This document shows, piece by piece, positions 41,308 through 49,746 of a stretch of DNA of 59,361 nucleotides; the stretch's first letter is position 1, and each line of letters opens with the position of its first letter. The stretch is from an uncultured Akkermansia sp. GTDB lineage: Bacteria > Verrucomicrobiota > Verrucomicrobiia > Verrucomicrobiales > Akkermansiaceae. Where the stretch lies: NCBI GenBank assembly GCA_947629715.1, contig CANRET010000006.1, positions 1 through 59,361 on the forward strand, written 5' to 3'. Both the position numbers and the translations under genes were made by a program. Below the pieces are notes generated by a model. It worked only from the letters and a program-made list of their open reading frames with translations. It ran no database searches and was not told the DNA's origin.

Positions 41308-41787
41308 ATGAAAATGAAATTAGCAGTTGGAGCTCTTGCCTGCTTTATGCTGGGAAGCTGCGCAAGTATGAGCGATTACAACACGGTGAACAGCTCGCAG
41401 GTGGGTGTGCCTCAACAGGCATTTGCCGCCACGGTGACGTCTGCGAGGCAGGTGACGCAGGAGTCCTCCTCTTCTACGCGCAATATGGGCACACTGATTG
41501 GTGCGGGCATTGGCTTGGGCGGCGGACAGTTGCTCGGCAAGGGCAAAGGACGCGCCGTTTCCTCCATTGGCATGGCGGCAGCAGGCGCTCTGGCCGGGCG
41601 TTATTTGGCGGACTCCATGGGACGCACGAAATGCCAGGAGCTCACTGTTCAGGTGGATGGCACCGGAGCTGTGTACAGCTTTGTTCAGCCGATCTACAAG
41701 CAGATCGGAGAAATCAGCGTCGGTACGCACGGAATTTACTATCATGGAACCGGCGCTCATTTTGTGCCGGACGGTATGACGCTCTGA
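41308..41787 (+). CDS. Small glycine-zipper lipoprotein
   Basis: A 159-residue lipoprotein (lipobox LGSC near residue 18) with a glycine-zipper stretch, GTLIGAGIGLGGGQLLG, then GAAAGALAG-type segments (GMAAAGALAGRYLAD), typical of 17-kDa/SlyB-like outer-membrane lipoproteins. The C-terminal half has a beta-like pattern (VQVDGTGAVYSFVQPIYK). Glycine zippers favour membrane association, so it is likely an outer-membrane lipoprotein with a structural role; that is inferred from composition. Confidence 0.75.
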   Translation: MKMKLAVGALACFMLGSCASMSDYNTVNSSQVGVPQQAFAATVTSARQVTQESSSSTRNMGTLIGAGIGLGGGQLLGKGKGRAVSSIGMAAAGALAGRYLADSMGRTKCQELTVQVDGTGAVYSFVQPIYKQIGEISVGTHGIYYHGTGAHFVPDGMTL

Positions 41788-41818
41788 TTCAATTTTTCAT
41801 TCAAACTCGAAGCATATC

Positions 41819-42180
41819 ATGAAAAAACAACACTAGCAAAGGCCTGCTGTCTGGCAGGATTCGTCTTCTCCTCCTGTGATTATCTCAGTTGCGTTATGGC
41901 ACAGAATCCGGAGGAATGCGCCATCGGCAAGACCATGGAAAAAGCAGTTGGCTACCTCGCCGATGCCAAAGGTATCGACACCCAGGAGAAAGCGGAAAAG
42001 TTTGCTTCCAACTGGAACAAGGTTCAGATGGCCATTACCAGCGCTCAAAAACTCGGCATGGATGTGCCTGAAAATGTAAAGAAGACGTACAACGACACTC
42101 TGGAGCGTATCGTGAAGCATAACTACTTTGACTCTCCGACGCTTAAGGCCGCCATGGCCAACGCGGATTACATCAAGTAA
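41819..42180 (+). pseudogene. Lipoprotein gene frameshifted at an A6 tract
   Basis: ATG 41819 is followed by six A residues and runs into a stop after six codons (MKKQH, then TAG). If one more A were present, the frame would read MKKTTLAKACCLAGFVFSSC, a clean signal peptide with lipobox, and continue unbroken into the downstream frame (MAQNPEECAIGKTME...) to the stop at 42180. The mature part (about 100 residues, helical, begins NPEECAIGKTMEKAVGYLADAK) looks intact. An off-phase lipoprotein, a slippage-expressed gene, or a sequencing/assembly error are all possible. Translation could also start at ATG 41896, giving a cytoplasmic 94-residue product. Confidence 0.65.
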
Positions 42181-42228
42181 GCGCATACAGGACCTCTCCC
42201 TCTTTTTCACCCAATCAATACCAATACC

Positions 42229-42468
42229 ATGAAAAATACAATCATAGCAATCGCGTGCATGTGCATGCCGTTGGCATTCGCACAGGGGCCACGTCCGCAT
42301 CATCCGGTTCCGCCTCCTCCGGGACCGCATCATCCCGTGCCGGGACCGCAGCACCCCGGACCAGGACCGCATCATCCCGGACCGGGACCACAGCATCCCG
42401 GGCCTGGGCCGCATCATCCCGGACCGGGACCACAGCATCCCGGGCCCGGACCGCATCATCATCGTTGA
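42229..42468 (+). CDS. Small secreted Pro/His/Gly repeat protein
   Basis: A 79-residue product with signal peptide MKNTIIAIACMCMPLAFA (cleavage after AFA) and a mature chain made of 14-residue units PGPGPHHPGPGPQH with small variations, ending in HHHR. This is strongly His-rich (about a quarter of the mature chain), suggesting divalent metal binding, though that is inferred from composition. Reading frames in the other two frames are also open here because of the repeat, and are ignored. The gene ends just before a strong terminator. Confidence 0.6.
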   Translation: MKNTIIAIACMCMPLAFAQGPRPHHPVPPPPGPHHPVPGPQHPGPGPHHPGPGPQHPGPGPHHPGPGPQHPGPGPHHHR

Positions 42469-42498
42469 TTATCGTGAGAGGCATAAAACAGTAACAGT

Positions 42499-42529
42499 AA
42501 GGGAGGGGGATGTTGAATCTCCCTCCCTT
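42499..42529 (+). terminator. Hairpin terminator after the small exported-protein cluster
   Basis: AAGGGAGGGGGAT (42499-42511) and ATCTCCCTCCCTT (42517-42529) pair almost perfectly (one G-U) around a 5-nt loop. A TTTG run follows only weakly. Confidence 0.7.
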
Positions 42530-42570
42530 TGAACCTTTGTCAGTGAGAATAGAGAAAAGAAACGCATGAA

Positions 42571-42605
42571 CAGGGAAGGAAATGAAAGTTCCATTTCCTT
42601 CCCTG
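42571..42605 (+). promoter_or_regulatory. 14-bp perfect inverted repeat covering the start of the next gene
   Basis: CAGGGAAGGAAATG (42571-42584) is followed by a 7-nt loop and its exact complement (42592-42605). The left arm contains both the GGAAGGA ribosome-binding-like sequence and the ATG at 42582, so the RNA hairpin could hide the start. There is no T-tract, so it does not look like a standard terminator. Confidence 0.5.
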
Positions 42606-43412
42606 CTTCGGCGTATGATTGAAAAGCAGGCGATGGGGATTTGTCAGCAGCCGATAAAATGGGCGATTGTGACCGTGTGGTTTCTGCTCGGGTTGAGTTC
42701 CTGCAGCCAGATGTACAATTTGGAATCTGAGACCGGCCTCTATAAGGTGAAGCTGGTCCACACAATGAAAAGCGGTGTGGATGGCGTATGGAGCTGGGGA
42801 AAGGGAAATCCATACGTTGATCAGAAGGAGGGCAAAATTTACATAGCCGAATTGAGAGTCGATCTCATTAAGGATGAATATCCCCGAGGCGCCGATTTTA
42901 TGGTTCGAAGGATGCGCCGTTATGTTTCGGAAGCGGCGCAAAAAGCTCTCGAGGAGAGTAATGCCGCAAATCAGGCTAACTGGCAACTCACCGAAAACGA
43001 GTCTGAAGCTGACATCCGCGTGGACATGGCCATCGCGAGTTTCCGACCCCAGAAGCCCATCCTGCGCGTGGCATCTACGGTGGGCGGATTTTTCAGCCCT
43101 GTGCCGGGAGTGAGCAGTGTGGCCACACGTTACTCTCAAGGTGACATAGGGATCGAGATGACCATCAGAAACGTGAAAGACGGGCGTTTGCTCTTTGCGT
43201 GCAAAGACAGCAACCGCGAGATGACCGGCCTGATTGAAAAGGAGGCTTATCGCAGGGGAGGAAATGCCGATGTGAATTTGCGCGTATGGGCTGATAGACT
43301 TGGCAAATTGATACGTTCTTGCTCGCCGGATCGTCTCGGGACGCGCAGCATTCGCGACCGAGCCAGAGAACGGACCTGGTGGGATGTCGTAACGACGCGT
43401 CTCATGTTGTAA
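42582..43412 (+). CDS. Lipoprotein of unknown function (DUF3313-like?)
   Basis: A 276-residue protein with a hydrophobic segment and lipobox LSSC (Cys near residue 41), so the signal peptide extends over a long N-region. A start at the internal ATG at 42615 or 42636 would shorten it and place the lipobox more typically; the first ATG lies in the arm of a strong hairpin. The mature part is mixed alpha/beta, with YIAELRVDLIKDEYPRGADF and a segment SEADIRVDMAIASF. This type of pattern recalls the DUF3313 family, but I am not certain. It is separated from the small exported-protein cluster by the terminator. Confidence 0.6.
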   Translation: MKVPFPSLLRRMIEKQAMGICQQPIKWAIVTVWFLLGLSSCSQMYNLESETGLYKVKLVHTMKSGVDGVWSWGKGNPYVDQKEGKIYIAELRVDLIKDEYPRGADFMVRRMRRYVSEAAQKALEESNAANQANWQLTENESEADIRVDMAIASFRPQKPILRVASTVGGFFSPVPGVSSVATRYSQGDIGIEMTIRNVKDGRLLFACKDSNREMTGLIEKEAYRRGGNADVNLRVWADRLGKLIRSCSPDRLGTRSIRDRARERTWWDVVTTRLML

Positions 43413-43493
43413 CGCCGTCCCTTCTTCGCTCTGCGAAAGCACGCTTTTCCTCGCTGCGCGTCTTTCTGCTCTGCTTATTGTGATATGGAAACC

Positions 43494-43522
43494 TTGCCAC
43501 GCAAGGTGGGATATGGTATATT
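43494..43522 (+). promoter_or_regulatory. Predicted aguB promoter, +1 at the start codon
   Basis: TTGCCA (43494-43499), 17 bp, TATATT (43517-43522). The seventh base after the -10 is the A of ATG 43529. Confidence 0.5.
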
Positions 43523-43528
43523 TCGGAC

Positions 43529-44383
43529 ATGCCGAAGGTAGCCCTTATTCAGCAACCCAGCGCCCCGGCGACGGACGAAAACAAGCGACGTACCGAGGCC
43601 GCCATCCGCGAGGCGGCGGCGGGAGGGGCCTGGATTATCTGCACGCAGGAGATGTGCACAACGCCGTATTTCTGCCGCACGCAGGATTGCGCGGCGTTTG
43701 ATTTGGCGGAAGAGATGCCCGGGGCATGGGGAAAAGAGCTGCAAGGCATGGCGGCGGAGCTTGGGGTGGCGCTTGTCGTGGCGGGGTTTGAGCGTCGTGC
43801 GCCGGGGGTGTACCACAACACGGCGATGGTGATTGATGCTGATGGCAAATTCCTCGGTGTGTACCGCAAGATGCACATTCCGCAAGATCCCGGATTTGAG
43901 GAAAAGTTTTATTTCACGCCCGGCGATACAGGCTACAAGTGCTTTGACACCAAGTTCGGCAAAATAGGCGTACTCATCTGTTGGGACCAGTGGTACCCGG
44001 AGGCGGCTCGTCTTACGGCTTTGCAGGGCGCCCAGGTACTCTTCTACCCCACGGCCATCGGCTGGATTCCCGGGGAGGAGGAACTCTACGCTGCTCAGCA
44101 TCACGCATGGGAAACCGTGCAGTGCGGTCATGCCGTGGCGAATGGCTGTTACGTGTGTGCGGCCAATCGCTGCGGGACGGAAGGGGAAACCACATTCTGG
44201 GGGCAAAGTTTTGTGGCGGACTACTGTGGTCAGGTCATCGCGAAAGCCCCGGCAGGGGAAGCCTCCATCCTGTACGCCGACCTCGATTTTGCGGCGTTGG
44301 AGGACCATCGTCGCATCTGGCCTTTCTTCCGCGACAGGCGCATCGACTCCTACGGCGGCATCACCGAACGCTGGGGAGAATGA
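43529..44383 (+). CDS. aguB: N-carbamoylputrescine amidohydrolase (nitrilase family)
   Basis: A 284-residue nitrilase-superfamily protein with the catalytic triad Glu (CTQEMCTTPYFC), Lys (YRKMHIPQ) and Cys (LICWDQWYPE). Length and the CTTPYFC and GWIPGEEE contexts fit N-carbamoylputrescine amidohydrolase, which gives putrescine, CO2 and ammonia. Its usual partner, agmatine deiminase, is not in the window. The ATGA of its end overlaps the start of hrpA. Confidence 0.88.
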   Translation: MPKVALIQQPSAPATDENKRRTEAAIREAAAGGAWIICTQEMCTTPYFCRTQDCAAFDLAEEMPGAWGKELQGMAAELGVALVVAGFERRAPGVYHNTAMVIDADGKFLGVYRKMHIPQDPGFEEKFYFTPGDTGYKCFDTKFGKIGVLICWDQWYPEAARLTALQGAQVLFYPTAIGWIPGEEELYAAQHHAWETVQCGHAVANGCYVCAANRCGTEGETTFWGQSFVADYCGQVIAKAPAGEASILYADLDFAALEDHRRIWPFFRDRRIDSYGGITERWGE

Positions 44384-47300
44384 CGTCCTTTTCTTTCCCG
44401 GATTTGCCTGTCAGTCAGCGGCGGCGAGAAATCGTGGCGGCTTTGCGGGGGCATCAGGTCGTGGTGGTGGTGGGCGAGACGGGAAGCGGCAAGACCACGC
44501 AGTTGCCGAAGATGGCTTTGCTCGCAGCGGGGGACAAGCCGGGCAAGGTAGGCTGCACTCAGCCGCGCCGCCTGGCAGCTGTTGCCGTGGCGCGCCGCTT
44601 GGCTGAGGAATTGGGAAGCGAGGGCGCGAGTCTGGTGGGCTACCACGTGCGCTTCGATAACCGCACGGGACCGGACACTCGCATCCAGCTCATGACGGAT
44701 GGAATTTTGCTGGCGGAGACGCAGCAGGACCCCGACCTACGCGCGTACCACACCATCATCCTGGATGAGGCGCACGAGCGGAGTCTGAACATCGATTTTC
44801 TGCTCGGGTATCTGAAGCTGCTCCTGAAACGTCGGCGGGATTTAAGGGTCATCATCTCCTCTGCCACGATGAATGCGGCGGCATTTTCGGAATTTTTCGG
44901 TGGCGCCCCGGTCATTGAAGTGCAGGGGAGGACGTACCCGGTCGAGCTGCACTACATGCCGCAGCAGGATGACCGCGAAGAGCTGGCGGCCCACGTGGCA
45001 CGAGCACTGCAGTGGCTCACGGAATACGATGCGGGCGGTGATGTGCTCGTGTTCCTGCCCGGCGAACGGGAAATCCGTGACTGCGCGGACGCTCTGGAGC
45101 AGATGGACCTGCCGCGCACGGACATTCTGCCCTTGTTTGCACGCCTGAGTCTCCCGGATCAGCAGCGCATCTTCCACCCGGCATCCGGCAGACGTCGCAT
45201 CGTCCTCGCTACGAACGTGGCCGAGACCTCGCTCACCATTCCCGGCATCGTGTATGTGATTGACAGCGGTCTGGCGCGAATTTCCCGCTACTTGCCGGGG
45301 CGCCAAATTCAGAGCTTGCAGGTGGAGGCGATATCCCAGGCTTCCGCGCGGCAGAGGGCAGGGCGTTGCGGGCGTGTGGCGGAGGGCGTCTGCATCCGTC
45401 TGTACAGCGAGGAGGATTTTCATGCGAGGGAGGCATACACCGACCCTGAGATACGGCGCAGCGCGCTGGCCGGGGTCATCCTGCGCATGGCCGACTTGCA
45501 TTTGCCGCCGCTCGGCGAATTCCCCCTGCCGGATCCTCCGAGCGATCGGCTCATCCGTGAGGGGTATAAAACACTGCGTGAAATCGGCGCCATGAACGCC
45601 GCAAAAAAACTGACGCCCATCGGGCGCAGTCTTGCTCGCTTGCCTCTCGATCCGCGTCTCGGGCGCATGTTGTTGGAGGCGCGGCGCGAGAATGCGGCGG
45701 CGGAGGCTCTCGTGCTGGTGGCCGGTCTGAGCATCCAGGACCCTCGGGAGCGTCCGGCGGACCGAGCGGAAGAAGCCGACCGCGCTCATGCCGAATGGAG
45801 GGATGAGGAGAGTGATTTTCTCTCCATGTTGCGCATGTGGCGTGCGATGGATGAATTTCGGGATGGGCGCAAGCTGCGTCGCAATGCTTTGCGCAAGTGG
45901 TGCTCTGCGCGCTATCTCTCTTTCACGCGCATGGTGGAATGGCACAACTTGGAACAGGATCTGCGTGATTCCCTTGCCCTCGCTTTGCGTTGGCGGGCGC
46001 CGCTCCTCTTGCCGGAGCATGAGCAGGCCCCGGCAGATTGCATTCACCGCGCCATACTCGCCGGCGCCCCACTGCAAATCGGCGTTTGGAATCGCGAGGA
46101 CAAGCTCTACCGCAGCACGGCCGGACGCGCTTTTTCCCTCTTCCCCGGCAGTGGACTCTTTCGGCGCAAGAGCCGTGCGCCCTGGGTATTCGGAACGGAA
46201 CTCGCGGAGACCTCCCGCCTGTGGTTGCGCCGCGCGGCGGTTCTGAATCCCGCCTGGGTGGAGCAGGTTGCTCCGCAGCTGTGTTCCTGCCACGCCTTTG
46301 CACCGGAGTGGGATGCCTCTGCCGGTGTGGTGTACGCGCAGGAGCGCGTGGTGTGCGCCGGTCTTACCATCGTGGAATCCCGGCGCATCAGCTATACTCG
46401 CTATCGACCGGCTGAGGCTCGCTCCATCATGATTCGCGATGGCATCCTGCCGCAGAGGATGAAGGGGCAGTATTCCTTCCTGACTCATTTACGCGAGATG
46501 TTGGAGCGCGTGGCGGACGTGGAAGACAAGCTGCGTCGCCGCGATCTCATCCGCTGCCCGGAGTCCGTCTTCCTCTTCTTTGATGAGAGAATCCCCGCCG
46601 ATTGCACGTCCGAAAAGGCCTTGCGCGATTGGCTTTCTCAAGCGCAGAAAGGAGACCCGCACATTCTCGACATTCCTTACGAGGAGTGCATCTACCCCGG
46701 CGAGGATCACGCGCCGACGGATCTCTACCCCGACGAGTTCTGCATCGGCGGCGAAGAATACCCCATCTACTACCGCCACGCGCCGGGAGAAGAGGACGAC
46801 GGCGTGACCATCGGCGTGCATATCGACCAACTGGATGCCTTCCCGGACTACCTGTCGAGTTGGGGCGTGCCGGCTCATCTGCCGTTGCGTGTGGAGATGC
46901 TTCTGCGCACACTGCCTAAGCCGGACCGTCAGCGGCTCATGCCTCTTTCCGAAACCGCGCAGGCTTTCTGCGATGAACATGCCGGACGCGAACCGAAGCA
47001 ACATCTGCTGCGCGAGCTGGCTGATTTTGTGCATCGTCGCACAGGTCGCTTTTGTCACCCGGATGAGTTCGATTCCTCCCGCATGCTCCCGGAGTTCGTC
47101 ACCAAAATATGGGTGTGCGATGACGAGGGGCGGGAGCTTGCGCTGGGTACGGATGCCGATCAGCTCCGCTCTTCCCTCTCCGCTTACCGCAAAAAACGCT
47201 TCCACAAGCAAGCTGCGCGTTCCTTCTCCTCTTCCCCCATGACGCGCTGGGACTGCGGCGAATTGCCTCTCACCGTGCCCGTGGGCGCCGGAATCGGTTA

Positions 47301-48105
47301 CCCCGCTCTCGCGGATGAGGGCAACTGCGTGCGCGTGCGCATCTGTTCCACGGCGCAACAAGCGGAATTCGTGCATCGTGCCGGAGTGCGTCGGTTGGCA
47401 TGCCTGCGTTGCGGGGACTTTCTGCAGGGCATCAAAAAACGCCTGCCGATTTCAGACATGCAGGCGCGCCTCGCACTTTCTACCATCGGCGCTCGCCCGA
47501 AAGAAAATGCCCAACTCTCCGTCTTCGCCGCCATGGATGCCGCACTTGCCCCGCTTCCTCGCACAGCAGCAGATTTCGACGCCGCCTGCGAACGCATGCG
47601 CTCCCGACTCTGGGACATTCTCGCCGACAGCATCTCCCGCGCGTGGCAGCAGCTCGCCGCTGCACAGGACGCTCTCAGCTCATTCCGCCTCGCCATGGAC
47701 AGTACGCCTGCCGCCGCGCGCATCCTCGCTGACTTGCAGCGGCAGTGGGTCTGGCTTACGCGACCGGGTTTTTTATGTGCTGCTGCTGCGGACCAACTTG
47801 GGGATTACGTACGATTCGTCCGTGGAGTCGGTGAGCGGCTCCAAAGGCTCAAGCATCGCCCGCTCATGGATGATTTGAGACGTCTGGACAGCTTCGACTC
47901 CACCGTCTCGCCGTCTTTTTACGATGAATACGGTCGGCACGCTGACTCCGCCGCATGGCTGCATTACGCGTACATGGCGGAGGAATACAGGCTCTCCCTC
48001 TTCGCCCCGTCTCTCGCGCTGAAGGGACGCGCTTCCGCCAAAAAATTGCACGAGGCATGGGATCAACTGACGGGCGTCCGGCAGGCCGAGGCCTACGGCT
48101 TCTGA
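44380..48105 (+). CDS. hrpA: DEAH-box RNA helicase HrpA
   Basis: A 1241-residue helicase. Walker A GETGSGKTTQL, DEAH (IILDEAHERS), the SAT motif (IISSATMNA), then QRAGRCGR of the C-terminal RecA domain. The helicase-associated region and the long DUF3418 extension (about 650-1241) are HrpA-specific. HrpA is an RNA helicase reported to act on mRNAs and on collided ribosomes. A longer in-frame start at 43981 lies inside aguB. The start overlaps the aguB stop (ATGA). Confidence 0.95.
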   Translation: MTSFSFPDLPVSQRRREIVAALRGHQVVVVVGETGSGKTTQLPKMALLAAGDKPGKVGCTQPRRLAAVAVARRLAEELGSEGASLVGYHVRFDNRTGPDTRIQLMTDGILLAETQQDPDLRAYHTIILDEAHERSLNIDFLLGYLKLLLKRRRDLRVIISSATMNAAAFSEFFGGAPVIEVQGRTYPVELHYMPQQDDREELAAHVARALQWLTEYDAGGDVLVFLPGEREIRDCADALEQMDLPRTDILPLFARLSLPDQQRIFHPASGRRRIVLATNVAETSLTIPGIVYVIDSGLARISRYLPGRQIQSLQVEAISQASARQRAGRCGRVAEGVCIRLYSEEDFHAREAYTDPEIRRSALAGVILRMADLHLPPLGEFPLPDPPSDRLIREGYKTLREIGAMNAAKKLTPIGRSLARLPLDPRLGRMLLEARRENAAAEALVLVAGLSIQDPRERPADRAEEADRAHAEWRDEESDFLSMLRMWRAMDEFRDGRKLRRNALRKWCSARYLSFTRMVEWHNLEQDLRDSLALALRWRAPLLLPEHEQAPADCIHRAILAGAPLQIGVWNREDKLYRSTAGRAFSLFPGSGLFRRKSRAPWVFGTELAETSRLWLRRAAVLNPAWVEQVAPQLCSCHAFAPEWDASAGVVYAQERVVCAGLTIVESRRISYTRYRPAEARSIMIRDGILPQRMKGQYSFLTHLREMLERVADVEDKLRRRDLIRCPESVFLFFDERIPADCTSEKALRDWLSQAQKGDPHILDIPYEECIYPGEDHAPTDLYPDEFCIGGEEYPIYYRHAPGEEDDGVTIGVHIDQLDAFPDYLSSWGVPAHLPLRVEMLLRTLPKPDRQRLMPLSETAQAFCDEHAGREPKQHLLRELADFVHRRTGRFCHPDEFDSSRMLPEFVTKIWVCDDEGRELALGTDADQLRSSLSAYRKKRFHKQAARSFSSSPMTRWDCGELPLTVPVGAGIGYPALADEGNCVRVRICSTAQQAEFVHRAGVRRLACLRCGDFLQGIKKRLPISDMQARLALSTIGARPKENAQLSVFAAMDAALAPLPRTAADFDAACERMRSRLWDILADSISRAWQQLAAAQDALSSFRLAMDSTPAAARILADLQRQWVWLTRPGFLCAAAADQLGDYVRFVRGVGERLQRLKHRPLMDDLRRLDSFDSTVSPSFYDEYGRHADSAAWLHYAYMAEEYRLSLFAPSLALKGRASAKKLHEAWDQLTGVRQAEAYGF

Positions 48106-48232
48106 AGTCCGTGCGTGACAGTTCAGGCGCATGATGTCGGCAATCGCTGAAAATCATTCGCCTCATCTCCCCGTGGCGGAGCTTATGAGAATTGTTCTTT
48201 TTTTCAAAATTGTCCGAAAAACGGGCCGCACT

Positions 48233-48262
48233 TTGAGCTTGCAATTTCACGGGGAATAAGAT
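48233..48262 (+). promoter_or_regulatory. Predicted promoter of the 45-residue lipoprotein and hflX
   Basis: TTGAGC (48233-48238), 18 bp, TAAGAT (48257-48262). The leader to ATG 48277 would be about 8 nt. Confidence 0.4.
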
Positions 48263-48276
48263 TGAATAACGGGGAT

Positions 48277-48414
48277 ATGAAAGCAGCTTTTTACACATGG
48301 ATGGGAGCGGTCATTGCAAGCCTGGTTTTAAGCTCTTGCGGGGAATGCTCCTGCAAGGGGAACAGCGACTACCTGCGCGATGTGCCCGTGACGCGTACGC
48401 AGAGCTTCCATTGA
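48277..48414 (+). CDS. 45-residue small lipoprotein
   Basis: A short gene with a signal peptide (MKAAFYTWMGAVIASLVL) and lipobox LSSC, then a 25-residue polar tail with two further Cys (CGECSC). It would be a small envelope lipoprotein. The following hflX starts 15 bp downstream and has its own strong ribosome-binding sequence. Many short lipoproteins of this sort, with no known role, occur in Verrucomicrobia-like genomes; that comparison is general. Confidence 0.6.
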   Translation: MKAAFYTWMGAVIASLVLSSCGECSCKGNSDYLRDVPVTRTQSFH

Positions 48415-48429
48415 TAAGAAGAAGGAGGC

Positions 48430-49746
48430 ATGTCCTTTGAAATTCGCGAGACTCAGGTGAAGCCGGAGCGTGCGCTTCTGGTGGGCATTGGTTTGCCCGG
48501 AGAGCGGCAAAAGGATCGCGGGGCCCTGCTGGCAGAGCTGGTGGATTTGGTGGAGAACTTGGGCTACGGGATAGCCGAAAGTCGGGTGGAGTGGACGCGC
48601 GAGCTGCAAGCCAAGTACCTTTGCGGCGTCGGCAAAGCGGAGGAAATTTGCGAACTGGCGCGGAGGACGGGGGCGGACTGTTTGATCGTGGACAACCTGC
48701 TCAGTCCTGCCCAGCAGCGCGAGTGGGAGAAGCTTTCCGAGCTGCCGGTGATGGATCGTGAGGAGGTCATCCTGGGCATCTTCGCCCGGCGCGCTCGCAC
48801 GCGGGAGGCCGTGATGCAGGTGGATCTGGCGCGGATGCAGTACGCTTTGCCGCGTATGGCGGGCATGTGGAAACATCTCGATCGTCAACGCGGCGGATCC
48901 GGCGGCGGAAAGGGAGGGGGAGCGGCCGCGCGAGGGGAGGGCGAAAAGCAGATTGAAGTGGATCGCCGCCTTGCCCACGAGCGTATTTCTGCCATCCGCA
49001 GTGAGCTGGAAAGCGTGCGCAAGCAGCGTTCCACTCAGCGTAAGGAACGTACGCGGCAGGGAATACCGGCCGCCGCCATTGTGGGCTACACCAATGCCGG
49101 GAAATCCAGCTTGCTCAATGCGCTCACGGATGCCGGGGCTCTCGCGCAGGACATCCTCTTTGCGACGCTGGACACCACCAGTCGCAAGATGGAACTGCCG
49201 GATGGGCAGCCGCTTGTGCTCACCGACACCGTGGGCTTCATCCGCAACCTGCCGCATCGCTTGGTGGAGGCATTCAAGTCCACGCTCGAGGAAGCGGCGT
49301 TGGCCGATTTTTTAATCCAGGTGGTGGATGTGAGCGATGCAGATGCGCTGTGTCATTACGAGACGACCTGCGAGGTGCTGGCTGAGTTGGGCGCGGGCGA
49401 GAAGCCCATGATCGTGGTGGGCAACAAGGTGGATTTGCTGAGTGCGGAGGAGGGCGAGCAGGCCATACAGAAACTCAGCGCGGCTGTGGGGGAGAGACAG
49501 GTCGTCGGAATGAGCGTGGCGCGGAGGCAGGGGGTGGAAGAACTGCTGACCGCCTGCGCGGAGATGTTGTCTCACCGTGTGAATACGCAGACTTATCGCA
49601 TACCGCAGTCGGAAAGCCGAATCATCGCCATCATGCATCGCGACGGCAAGGTGCTGAGTACGGAGTATGAAGGAAACGACGTGGTGGTGAAGGCCATCTT
49701 GCCGCGAGAGTTTGCCGCGAGACTGGAAGCCTATCGGGAAGCATGA
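48430..49746 (+). CDS. hflX: GTPase HflX
   Basis: The 438-residue product has an N-terminal HflX domain (about 1-200: LVDLVENLGYGIAES, GVGKAEEI, a Gly-rich hinge). The G domain begins with GYTNAGKSSL (G1), then DTVGFIRNLP (G3) and NKVDLL (G4). HflX is a ribosome-splitting GTPase used in heat stress. The start is preceded by AAGGAGG, a near-perfect Shine-Dalgarno sequence, in contrast to several leaderless genes here. The end overlaps the next start (ATGA). Confidence 0.96.
   Translation: MSFEIRETQVKPERALLVGIGLPGERQKDRGALLAELVDLVENLGYGIAESRVEWTRELQAKYLCGVGKAEEICELARRTGADCLIVDNLLSPAQQREWEKLSELPVMDREEVILGIFARRARTREAVMQVDLARMQYALPRMAGMWKHLDRQRGGSGGGKGGGAAARGEGEKQIEVDRRLAHERISAIRSELESVRKQRSTQRKERTRQGIPAAAIVGYTNAGKSSLLNALTDAGALAQDILFATLDTTSRKMELPDGQPLVLTDTVGFIRNLPHRLVEAFKSTLEEAALADFLIQVVDVSDADALCHYETTCEVLAELGAGEKPMIVVGNKVDLLSAEEGEQAIQKLSAAVGERQVVGMSVARRQGVEELLTACAEMLSHRVNTQTYRIPQSESRIIAIMHRDGKVLSTEYEGNDVVVKAILPREFAARLEAYREA

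Noticed and set aside
43981..44379. Long N-terminal extension of HrpA
   Set aside because: It lies inside aguB; HrpA similarity starts after 44380.
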